Shown: positions 52,101-59,392 of the stretch, in pieces
Numbering within the stretch: the stretch's first letter is position 1
Layout of the letters: each line of letters begins with the position of its first letter
Origin: Catellatospora coxensis
Lineage (GTDB): Bacteria > Actinomycetota > Actinomycetes > Mycobacteriales > Micromonosporaceae
Assembly (NCBI RefSeq): GCF_016862635.1
Contig: NZ_BONI01000005.1
Span: 62,001-126,000 of the forward strand
Direction: 5' to 3'
Length of the DNA stretch: 64,000 nucleotides
The notes under the pieces: model-generated
What the model saw: the letters and a program-made list of their open reading frames with translations, nothing else
What the model was told of the DNA's origin: nothing
The model's database searches: none
Made by a program: the position numbers and the translations under genes

Positions 52101-52162
52101 ACCCGGCAGGCCATGCCGATCACCGCGATGGGCTCGGGTCCGTCGGTCAGGTCGTCGGTCAC
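49106..52162 (-). CDS. PKS module KS-AT-ACP with degenerate catalytic sites
   Basis: The 1018-residue protein has a ketosynthase (about 9-435), an acyltransferase-like domain (about 550-840) and a carrier domain (Ser971 in 'GGTSL'). KS Cys182 is present in 'TACSTS', and the second His358 in 'KSNIGHLS'. The first catalytic His, normally 'VEAHGTGT', is Ser318 in 'VEASATGS'. The acyltransferase nucleophile motif GHSxG is 'GHGVG' (Gly627). The arginine that binds the malonyl carboxylate is His652 ('VALHGRL'), and the 'HAFH'-type motif reads 'HASP'. No reductive domains occur. GTG 52162 overlaps the stop of the NRPS gene by four bases. The fold is intact although catalysis as in ordinary modules is unlikely. 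Confidence 0.9.
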   Translation of the reverse strand: MTDDLTDGPEPIAVIGMACRVPGAPDLARFWDNLVAGRSARTELSREHLLRAGVPAEQLDDPDFVPVGYLLDGVEDFDAGLFGLTPREAALADPQHRLFLELCHSALEHAGWDPARFPGDIGVYGGRGMETYRWQHIHANRAIMAVTDHTTIGNGNHADTFTTLASYHLNLRGPSVGVYTACSTSLVAVHMAAEALRAGECDMALAGGVSIELPADRGYLHREGAADSADGHCRPFDAAASGVVAGSGGGAVLLKRLADALDDGDQVYAVVLGNAVNNDGAAKVGFTASGVAGQAAAVANALATAGVDPRTVSYVEASATGSPLGDAIEVEALTSVYGRGRADRQWCALGSVKSNIGHLSQGAGVVGLIKTALALHHGRIPASLGYTAANPALHLDQSPFYVNAALATWETGSTPRRAAVSSFGVGGTNAHVVLQQGPAREPNPAAPGQPRAVPSGAVPDRPAATAVLEPGRPQVLTVSARSAAARDAAAARLADHLAVAGDLDLADVAFTLRAGRAEHPYRAAVVATGRTGAVAALRSPQRLSGTAVANPRVVLLFGDQAPGPAGLGLYDTVPAFAAAVDSCAAASGRDARDLPADPLLGSFTAGYATARLWQSWGVRPATMLGHGVGEYVAATLAGVFDLADALRLVALHGRLAREAAETAFTVSAAPDRLAALLPPQASIVAVDGPATCVVTGPAELLERLTEPSGRKIATRRLRTVHASPSAVTDAMLAELTAAVTAARPAAPNSPYLSCRTGLPATADQTRDPAYWAGLLREPVLFGPAVATALAGGATVFLECGPGRRLAGLAQMQAPKDGPAPLHSLPAATEPAGTRAADEATTCYTTAATLWAHGVPLAFGGTGRRVPLPGYPYERTRHWIDPDPPAPVQAVAPAAGLLITRDGTARADVTPTGSDHAAPAVTASTGMSTAPTGTDGVTEPEVAAALAPIWTSLLGIERIQPDDDFFAIGGTSLTAVQLVAQVRASFGVRLSMRLIFDAPTLDAMARTIEQRRAAAKAKV

Positions 52163-55100
52163 CGGTGGTCTCCTTCGGTCGCGGCGCGGTGTCTGGTCCG
52201 CGCGCGCCGGGCCGCGCCCCGGCGCAACGCCAGTTCCACCGCGTCGTCGGCGTCGCCCGCGGTCGTGACACCGTCGAGGAAGGACGCCAGCGCCCGTACG
52301 GTGGGATAGCGGAACAGATCGACGACGCGCAGGTCCCGGCCGAGCATGCGGTTGAGCCGCTGCTGCACGGTCACGGCGGACAGCGAGCCGCCGCCGGAGT
52401 CGAAGAAGTTGTCCGTCGCCCCGACGGCGTCGCGGCCCAGGACCTCGCACCACACGGCGGCGACGGCGTGCTCGGTCGCGGTCGCCGGCGGCGTCCCCGC
52501 GCCGTGGTCCGAGCGACGCGGCCGCGCCGTGGCCCGCGGGGAGGCGACGGCGGTGACGCCGCGCGACGGGGCGAGCTCGCCGCCAGTAAGGTCGCCTGCC
52601 GCCACACCGCGGGTGATCACCTGCCGGAGCGAGTCCAGCAGCTGGTCCATCCGGGACACGTCGTACAGGTCGCTGTTGTGGACGATCTCCAGCCGCATCC
52701 GGCCGTCGCGTTCCACGCCGTACAGCGTCAGGTCGAACGCCGAGCCCGGCGCGGGCACCGGCACCGGCTCGCCGGCCAGGCCCTTGAGGTCCAGCCGGGG
52801 CGCGGCGAAGTTGAACACGTTGAACAGCACCTGGACCAGCGGGCTGCGGACCGTCTGGCCGCCCAGCCCGAACGCCTGCACCAGGCGTTCCAGGGGCGCT
52901 TCCGGGTGCGCCAGCGCGGCGATCAGCTCGTCGCGGGCCGCGCGTACGTGGTCGGCGAAGCTCACGCCGGGCTCGGTGCGCAGCCGCAGCGGGGTGATGT
53001 CGACGAAGAAGCCGACCATCGGCTCGAAGTCGGGATGGCGGCGGTCCACCGCCGGCGTGCCGAGCACGAGCTCCTCCTGCCCGGCCCAGCTCGAAAGGAC
53101 CAGCCCGAACGCGGCCAGCAGCACCGCCGACGGGGTGGCACCGTGCTCGCGGGCGAAGCGGTGCAGCTCGGCGGTGGTCTCGGCGTCGAGCCAGGCTCCG
53201 CTGTAGCCGGCGGGGTAGGTCTGCTCGGCGGGCCGGGGCCGGTCGCCGGGGACGTCGAGCACGGTCGGCGCGCCGTCCAGGTGGGCCGTCCACCAGCCGA
53301 GGTCGGCGTCGGCGCGCTGCTCGCGCCGCTCGGCCCGCCAGGCCACGTAGTCGCCGTACGTGGCGGGCAGCGGCGGCAGGGCCGCACCGGCGTACGCCGT
53401 GGCGAGGTCGTCGTAGAGCATGGCCTGTGACCAGCCGTCGAACACGGCGTGGTGGGCGGTGACCGCCCACACGTGCTCGTCCTCGCCGAGCCGGAACAGC
53501 CGGTGCCGCCACAGCGCGTCGACGGCCAGCCGGAACCGGCCGCCCGCCTCGGCGGCCAGCTGCGCGGCGAGCTCGCGTTCCCGCTCGGCCGGGGGCAGCC
53601 CGCTCAGGTCCGTCACCGGCAGCGGCACCGGGCCGACCGGGTCGAGCACCGCGTACGGCACCCCGTCCGCGTCCGGGATGCGCCAGCGCAGCACCTCGTG
53701 GCGTTCGGCGACGGCGGTCAGCGCGGCGCGCAGCGCCTGCTCGTCGAGGGGCCCGCGCAGGCGTTCGGCGAGCACGATGTTGTAGGCGGCGGCGGCCTCG
53801 GGCGAGTAGCGCTCCAGGAACCACAGGCGCTGCTGCGCGGGCGACAGCGCGGGCGGGCGGCCGCGTACCGGCGGCTCGTCGCCGAGCACGGCCGCGTCCG
53901 ACGCGCGGGACGCGATCGCCCGCAGGGTGCGGCCCTGCAGCACGTCCTCGATCGCCACGTCGCGGCGAAGGCGCGGGCGCAGCGCGGCGACCAGCCGCAT
54001 CGCGGTGATCGAGTGGCCGCCGGTGTCGAAGAAGTCGTCGTCGCGGCCGACCCGGGCCAGCCCCAACAGCTCGGCCCAGACGGCGGCGACCTCGGTCTCC
54101 GCCGGAGTGGCCGGCGCGGCGAACGGCGTCTCCTCCACGGGCCCGGTCTGCGCGACCAGCCGGTCGAGGTCGACCTTGCCGCTGGACAGCAGCGGCAGCT
54201 GCGGCACCACGCTGATCCGGGCGGGGACCATCGCGGGCCCCAGCCGGGCGGCGACGTGCTCGTGCAGCGCCTGCGAGGTGGCGGCACCGGTCGTGAACGC
54301 CACCAGCTGCTTGCCACCGGGGCCGTCGACGGCCGCGACGGCGGCGTGCCCGACCTCGGGGTGGCTGCGCAGCACCGCCTCGACCTCGCCGATCTCGACA
54401 CGCTGGCCCCGGATCTTCACCTGCCGGTCGACCCGGCCGAGGAAGTGCAGCAGCCCGTCCGGCTGCCGGACCACCAGGTCACCGGTGCGGTACAGCCGCG
54501 CGCCCGGCACCCCGGAGAACGGGTCGGCCACGAACCGCTCCTCGGTCAGCTCCGGCGCGCCCAGGTAGCCCAGCGCCAGCCCCGCTCCCCCGGCCAGCAG
54601 CTCACCGGGTACGCCGTCGGCTACCGGGCGCAGGTGCTCGTCCGCGACGTACACCCGGTGGTTGGCGGCCGGACGGCCGATCGGCAGCGGCCGGTCCCAC
54701 TCACCGGTCGCCTCGAACCAGGTCACCAGCACCGTCGTCTCGGTGGGGCCGAACAGGTTGAGGAACCGGCGGCCTCCGGCCGTCCAGCGTCCCACCTGCT
54801 CCGGGCCCGGGGCCTCGCTGCCGGTCAGCACCACCCGCAGATCGGGCAGGCCGGCCGGGTCGAGCACGGGCAGCAGCGCCGGGGGTACGAACGCGACGGT
54901 GACCCGGTGCTCGGCGCAGAACCGCTGCAGCCGGGTCGGGTCGGCCCGGTCGGCGGTCCCGACGAGCGCGACCGTGCCACCCGCCGCGAGCGGGGCCAGG
55001 ATGTCGATGACGGACGCGTCGAACCCGATCGACGCGAACCCGAGCGCGACGCTGTCGCGGGTCAGATCCGCGATCGCGGCGAGGCTGGTCACGAACTCGG

Positions 55101-55647
55101 TCAGCGCCCCGTGCGGGATCATCACGCCCTTCGGCCGACCGGTCGAGCCCGACGTGAACATCACGTAGGCGAGGCCGTCGGCCCCCAGGGCCTCACCGTT
55201 TACCAGGGCCGGGGTGTCGGTCGGCGCGACTGGACCAGGCACCTCCGGGAGCGGCAGCAGATCGAGGCCCGCGCCGTCGAGCAGGCGCGCGCCGACCGGG
55301 TCGCAGACGACGGTGCGCAGGCCCGCCTCGCGGGCGATGTCGTGCAGCCGCGCGGGTGGCAGGGCGGGGTCCAGCGGCACGTAGGCCGCGCCCGAGGCCA
55401 GCACCCCGAGCAGGCCCGCGACCAGCATCGGCTGCCGGTCGGCGCAGACACCGATCAGCGGGTGCGGGCCGTTCGCACGCAGCGTGGCGGCGAGCTCGCC
55501 GGCGGCCGTACACAGCTGCCGGTAGGTGAGCACGGTGTCCCACTGCCGGACCGCGACCGTGTCGGGAGCCGACGCGGCGTGGTCCGCGACGAGGTCGGTA
55601 TACCTGCGGTCGGGGTACGGCAGGGTCTCGCCCGATGCCATCGCCAC
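52159..55647 (-). CDS. NRPS, A-PCP-C-PCP
   Basis: The 1162-residue synthetase has an adenylation domain (about 15-505; 'FTSGSTGRPKGV', 'GRVDRQVKIRG', Lys491), a carrier (Ser546, 'GGHS'), a condensation domain with intact HHAVFDG (732-738), and a second carrier ('GGGSLSAV'). By eye, the specificity residues at the Stachelhaus positions read D-A-I-F-L-G-L-V-L-K, suggesting a hydrophobic aliphatic amino acid (Leu/Val/Ile-like), with low certainty. GTG 55647 follows GAGGAG by eight bases; it is three bases after the LanB-like gene. The unusual order (two carriers, one adenylation domain) means the second carrier must be loaded by another adenylation domain or remain for chain transfer. Confidence 0.92.
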   Translation of the reverse strand: MAMASGETLPYPDRRYTDLVADHAASAPDTVAVRQWDTVLTYRQLCTAAGELAATLRANGPHPLIGVCADRQPMLVAGLLGVLASGAAYVPLDPALPPARLHDIAREAGLRTVVCDPVGARLLDGAGLDLLPLPEVPGPVAPTDTPALVNGEALGADGLAYVMFTSGSTGRPKGVMIPHGALTEFVTSLAAIADLTRDSVALGFASIGFDASVIDILAPLAAGGTVALVGTADRADPTRLQRFCAEHRVTVAFVPPALLPVLDPAGLPDLRVVLTGSEAPGPEQVGRWTAGGRRFLNLFGPTETTVLVTWFEATGEWDRPLPIGRPAANHRVYVADEHLRPVADGVPGELLAGGAGLALGYLGAPELTEERFVADPFSGVPGARLYRTGDLVVRQPDGLLHFLGRVDRQVKIRGQRVEIGEVEAVLRSHPEVGHAAVAAVDGPGGKQLVAFTTGAATSQALHEHVAARLGPAMVPARISVVPQLPLLSSGKVDLDRLVAQTGPVEETPFAAPATPAETEVAAVWAELLGLARVGRDDDFFDTGGHSITAMRLVAALRPRLRRDVAIEDVLQGRTLRAIASRASDAAVLGDEPPVRGRPPALSPAQQRLWFLERYSPEAAAAYNIVLAERLRGPLDEQALRAALTAVAERHEVLRWRIPDADGVPYAVLDPVGPVPLPVTDLSGLPPAERERELAAQLAAEAGGRFRLAVDALWRHRLFRLGEDEHVWAVTAHHAVFDGWSQAMLYDDLATAYAGAALPPLPATYGDYVAWRAERREQRADADLGWWTAHLDGAPTVLDVPGDRPRPAEQTYPAGYSGAWLDAETTAELHRFAREHGATPSAVLLAAFGLVLSSWAGQEELVLGTPAVDRRHPDFEPMVGFFVDITPLRLRTEPGVSFADHVRAARDELIAALAHPEAPLERLVQAFGLGGQTVRSPLVQVLFNVFNFAAPRLDLKGLAGEPVPVPAPGSAFDLTLYGVERDGRMRLEIVHNSDLYDVSRMDQLLDSLRQVITRGVAAGDLTGGELAPSRGVTAVASPRATARPRRSDHGAGTPPATATEHAVAAVWCEVLGRDAVGATDNFFDSGGGSLSAVTVQQRLNRMLGRDLRVVDLFRYPTVRALASFLDGVTTAGDADDAVELALRRGAARRARTRHRAATEGDHR

Positions 55648-55650
55648 GGT

Positions 55651-58011
55651 TCAGCTCCTCGTCGGTGCGGTCGCGGGGTCGCGGATCGCCATCCGCAGCT
55701 CGCTGAAGTAGCGCCGGCCGGCCGCGTCCGGCACCCACGCCTGCTCGGGCCCCGGCAGCATCTCGGACACCGTCAGCGGCACCCCGGCGCCGCCGGCACG
55801 CGACGCGGCGCGGACCATCGCCACGAACGCGGCCACGTACGCGGGGCTGGTGAAGTCGACGTAGACCGGTTTGACCTCGGTGCCGACGCGCACGAACACC
55901 TGCTCGGGCAGGCCGAGCCGGTCCCGCCAGCGGCGTACGGCGAGGTAGCGGGCGGCCTCGTCGGGCAGGTCGGCGGCGCGGGCGCAGTCGGCGACGGTGG
56001 TGCGCCAGGTCTGCCGGTGCACGACCAGGCGGCCGATGCTCACCCGGGGGGTGTACGCCCCGTCGGCGGCGACCTTGAACGCGTTGACCGCCCGCGACGA
56101 CAGGAACGGGCCGAACAGCTCCAGCAGCGGCCAGGACCGCCCGTCCGGGGCGTGACCGGTCAGCTCACCGTCCACGAGCGACACCGTGACCGCGGCCAGC
56201 GGCAGCACCTGCCCCAGATCGGGCACGGGCGCGGGGGTGTACGCGAGCCGGACGTCGCCCGGCCCGTCGAGGGTGAACGCGATCCGGGCCGTGAACTCGG
56301 GGAAGTCCGCCGGGTAGAGCAGCAGCGTCCGGTCGCCCAGGTCGCGGTGCAGCGCGGCGCGCAGCGCACCGGGGTCGGGGTGGAAGCGGGTGAGGGTGCC
56401 GCTGTCGTTGGTGAGCCAGGAGACGTGCAGCTCGCCGAGGACCAGGGTGAATTCGCCGTCGGCCAGGGCCTGCGCGTTCGGCGCGCACAGGTGCAGGTCG
56501 GGGCTGTGCAGGCGGGCCGCGGTCCAGCCGGGCGCGGCCGCGCCGAACAGCCGCGCGACCGCGGCGCGCACCTCGGCCGGGTCGAGGGTGATCGGGCCGT
56601 CGGCCGCGGCGGTCAGCCCGAGCAGCTGCGACCAGCGGGTGGTGAAGTCGGCGAGCACGCCGGCGACCGGCCCCTGCCCGAACAGGACCCCGAGGGCGGC
56701 GTCGAACAGGTCGCCCAGCATGACGGGTCCGTCGGCGGCGGCGTCGTCGTACAGCTCCCGCAGCGCCTCGGTGAACGCGCCGGCCATCGCGGCGGTCAGC
56801 CAGCGGGCGGCCTCCAGCAGCGGCACGAGGGTGTCGGCGAGCATGCTCAGCAGCGGCTCGCCGAAGGCGACGTCCAAATCGCGCAGCGTCTCCTCGTAGG
56901 CCAGGCCGCGTCCGGCGTACGTGGCGCCGGGGCGGTGCAGCACGTCTCCGCCGGTCACCGCGACGAACTCGTCCTGCAGCCGCAGCAGGGCGGCCCGTAC
57001 CGCGTCGGCGTCACCGGCCGCGTCGGCGAGCACGTCGCGAGCGGCGAGCAGCCGGGCCAGCCCGGACAGCGCCTCGTCGCGCAGTGCCGGTTCGGCGATC
57101 GCGACCAGGCGGCGTTCCAGTTCGGACTCGGCGAGCACGGTCAGCGGCAGCTCGACGCCCCAGCGCAGCAGGTCCTGCTCGGCGAGCTGCTCCAGTGCGA
57201 GGAGCGCGTCCGATGTGCTGCGCAGGCCCGTACGCGGCTCGGCCAGGGCGAGCGCCGCCACCTCCTGGGCGCTGCGCACGCCGTCGCACGCGCCGAGCAG
57301 GACGGCGTGCGCCGGGGACAGCCGCCGGGCGGGCAGTCCCGCCTGCAGCAGGTCGTCGCCGCGCAGCGCGAGCTGGGGCTGCCGGGTCACGGGCAGCCAG
57401 GGCCGGAACCTCGGGTCGGCGGCGAGCCGGTCGGCGTACGCGGCCAGGACCCGGCGTTCGAGGTCCACGACCCGGGCCCGGACGAGGTCGGGGCCGGCCT
57501 CGACGCGGGCGGTGAAGTCGTCGGCGGTCAGCGACGCCCAGCAGACGGGGCCGAAGAAGCCGATGGTGTCGTTCTTGGCGCAGTAGCGCTGCCAGTAGCG
57601 GGTCACCAGGATCTCGCGCGGGCGGTGGCGCGAGTTGCGGTTCGCGTCCGGGCCCGCGCGCAGCAGCCCGTCGAGGGCTTCGACGGCGTTCAGGCTCTGC
57701 CAGGTCACCGCCTCGCAGAACAGCGGATCGGCGGCGATGCCGTGCAGGCGCGCGGTCATCCGCCGGGTCGCGGCCGTGAACGCCACGTCGAACGGGGCGC
57801 GATCGGCTCCGGTGGCCAGGAACGCGTCAGCCTCCTTCGCGCATTCGGGCGCGGCGAGCAGGTCGAGGCCGGTCGCGGGGAAACCGGGCGCGCGCAGCAC
57901 GGCCGAGCGCCACGCGTGCCAGCCGGTGTCGCCGAGCGGCACGAGCCCGTCCGGCTCGGCCGGGCCGGTGCTGCTCCGTGACGCCGAGCCGAGTCTGCCG
58001 GTGTCACGCAT
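55651..58011 (-). CDS. LanB-like 'lantibiotic dehydratase' N-terminal domain protein
   Basis: The 786-residue protein corresponds to the glutamylation part of LanB enzymes (PF04738): 'TRYWQRYCAKNDTIGFFG' (138-154; NisB-type 'R...S.RPTPYG' region), the long helical centre, 'PRVSIGRLVVHRQTWRTTV', 'RRWRDRLGLPEQVFVRVG' and 'VYVDFTSPAYVAAFV'. LanB uses glutamyl-tRNA to activate Ser/Thr in a peptide. The separate elimination domain (SpaB_C) is absent and no precursor peptide gene is seen. Related PEARL enzymes add amino acids from aminoacyl-tRNA to scaffold peptides. It sits between an NRPS and a lone KS gene, with an eight-base overlap to the KS gene. Confidence 0.75.
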   Translation of the reverse strand: MRDTGRLGSASRSSTGPAEPDGLVPLGDTGWHAWRSAVLRAPGFPATGLDLLAAPECAKEADAFLATGADRAPFDVAFTAATRRMTARLHGIAADPLFCEAVTWQSLNAVEALDGLLRAGPDANRNSRHRPREILVTRYWQRYCAKNDTIGFFGPVCWASLTADDFTARVEAGPDLVRARVVDLERRVLAAYADRLAADPRFRPWLPVTRQPQLALRGDDLLQAGLPARRLSPAHAVLLGACDGVRSAQEVAALALAEPRTGLRSTSDALLALEQLAEQDLLRWGVELPLTVLAESELERRLVAIAEPALRDEALSGLARLLAARDVLADAAGDADAVRAALLRLQDEFVAVTGGDVLHRPGATYAGRGLAYEETLRDLDVAFGEPLLSMLADTLVPLLEAARWLTAAMAGAFTEALRELYDDAAADGPVMLGDLFDAALGVLFGQGPVAGVLADFTTRWSQLLGLTAAADGPITLDPAEVRAAVARLFGAAAPGWTAARLHSPDLHLCAPNAQALADGEFTLVLGELHVSWLTNDSGTLTRFHPDPGALRAALHRDLGDRTLLLYPADFPEFTARIAFTLDGPGDVRLAYTPAPVPDLGQVLPLAAVTVSLVDGELTGHAPDGRSWPLLELFGPFLSSRAVNAFKVAADGAYTPRVSIGRLVVHRQTWRTTVADCARAADLPDEAARYLAVRRWRDRLGLPEQVFVRVGTEVKPVYVDFTSPAYVAAFVAMVRAASRAGGAGVPLTVSEMLPGPEQAWVPDAAGRRYFSELRMAIRDPATAPTRS

Positions 58012-59392
58012 GCCCGGCCGCCACGGGCTCGATCCAGTGCCGCCGCCGCTGGAACACGCGGCCCGAGACAGGCTGCCGGGGCTCCGCCGGGCCGGAGCCT
58101 TCCGGGGCCTGGCTGACGAGCACGTGGGCGTTGGTGCCGCCCAGCCCGAACGAGCTGACCCCGGCGCGCCGCGGGCCGGGCCAGTCGCGCGTCTCGGCGC
58201 TGACGGTGAACGGCGTCGCCGCCAGGTCCACATCGGGGTGCGGGCCGCGGAAGTGCAGCGTCGGCGGGATCCTGCCGTCGCGAACGGCGAGCACCGTCTT
58301 GATCAGGCCGAGCACTCCGGCGGCGGCGTCGAGGTTGCCGGTGTTGGGTTTCATCGAGCCGAGCACGCTCTGTCCCGGCCGCGCGCCCGACGCCCGGAAC
58401 GCGCGGGTCAGCGCCTCGATCTCGATCGCGTCGCCGACCGGGGTGCCGCTGCCGTGGCCCTCCACGAATCCGACGCCGCCCGCGTCCCAGTCGGCGGCGG
58501 CCAGCGCCTCGGCCACCACGGCCGCCTGCCCGGCCACGCCCGGCACGCTGAAGCCGGCGCGGGCCGCGCCGTCGTTGGTGACCGCCCAGCCGGCCAGCAC
58601 CCCGTGCACGCGGTCGCCGTCGGCGAGCGCGTCGGCGAGGCGTTTGAGCACCACGGCGCCGCCGCCGTTGCCGAAGACCTGGCCGGTGGCGTCCGCGTCG
58701 TACGGGCGGCACACCCCGTCCGCGGCCCACGTGCCGCCGGGCCGGTGGCGGTAGCCGAGCTGCCCGGTCGACACGACCGCCGACCCGCCCGCTATCGCGA
58801 CGTCGCACCGGAAGTCGAGCAGGCTCTGCGCCGCCTGGCACACCGCGACCAGCGACGACGAGCAGGCCGTCTGCACGGCCACGGCCGGCCCGGTCAGGTT
58901 CAGCGCGTACGCGACCCGGGTGGGCAGGTAGTCGGCGGTGCCGCCGGCCAGAGCGTCGTCCCAGTCGTCGGGCAGCGGACCGGCCGTGTTCACGGCCGGG
59001 TTGCCGAGCAGGTGGTGGCGCAGGTAGCGGTTCACGCCGCAGCCCGCGAACACGCCGGTCTGCGCCCGCGTACGCGCCGGGTCGAGCCCGGCGTCCTCCA
59101 GCGCGCGCCAGGCCGTCTCCAGGAAGATCCGGTGCTGCGGGTCCAGCAGCGCCGCGTCGGTGTCGGAGTAGCCGAACAGCCCCGCGTCGAAGTCCTCCAG
59201 CCCGTCCAGCCGCCCGAACGCGGGCACGTACGAGCCGTCCACGGGCAGGCCGGCGGCGGCGAGTTCGGCGGGGGTCGACCGGTGGACCGCGTCGACGCCG
59301 TCGAGCAGGTTGCGCCACAGGGCCGTCACGTCCGGCGCGCCGGGTGCCCGGCAGGCCATACCCACGACCGCGATCAGGTCGTCGTCGCTCAT
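58004..59392 (-). CDS. Lone ketosynthase domain protein lacking the second catalytic His
   Basis: The 462-residue protein is a single type I KS: active-site Cys177 in 'TACSSSLVAV', first His313 in 'VEGHGSGTPVGD'. The second catalytic position, normally 'KSNIGH', is Asn353 in 'KPNTGNLDAAAG', so normal decarboxylative condensation is doubtful. Neither an acyltransferase nor a carrier is attached; the C-terminus ends with the usual post-KS linker ('FQRRRHWIEP'). ATG 59392 overlaps the NRPS stop by four bases (ATGA), and its own end overlaps the LanB-like gene by eight. It must act in trans with a carrier domain of another protein. Confidence 0.9.
   Translation of the reverse strand: MSDDDLIAVVGMACRAPGAPDVTALWRNLLDGVDAVHRSTPAELAAAGLPVDGSYVPAFGRLDGLEDFDAGLFGYSDTDAALLDPQHRIFLETAWRALEDAGLDPARTRAQTGVFAGCGVNRYLRHHLLGNPAVNTAGPLPDDWDDALAGGTADYLPTRVAYALNLTGPAVAVQTACSSSLVAVCQAAQSLLDFRCDVAIAGGSAVVSTGQLGYRHRPGGTWAADGVCRPYDADATGQVFGNGGGAVVLKRLADALADGDRVHGVLAGWAVTNDGAARAGFSVPGVAGQAAVVAEALAAADWDAGGVGFVEGHGSGTPVGDAIEIEALTRAFRASGARPGQSVLGSMKPNTGNLDAAAGVLGLIKTVLAVRDGRIPPTLHFRGPHPDVDLAATPFTVSAETRDWPGPRRAGVSSFGLGGTNAHVLVSQAPEGSGPAEPRQPVSGRVFQRRRHWIEPVAAGHA

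Noticed and set aside
52163-53824. Extension of the PKS frame upstream of GTG 52162.
   Set aside because: The PKS begins at 'DDLTDGPEPIAVIGMAC', typical of a KS start, and GTG 52162 overlaps the NRPS stop by four bases; upstream codons are out-of-frame NRPS sequence.
53449-57981. A 1510-codon open frame on the plus strand across the NRPS and LanB-like genes.
   Set aside because: It is antisense to genes with clear domains, and its translation is low-complexity Arg/Gly/Val-rich sequence as expected from the reverse strand of high-GC codons.
58012-58233. A longer N-terminus for the LanB-like protein.
   Set aside because: Those codons overlap the KS gene in another frame and read as Arg/Pro-rich noise; ATG 58011 gives a short overlap and a plausible start.
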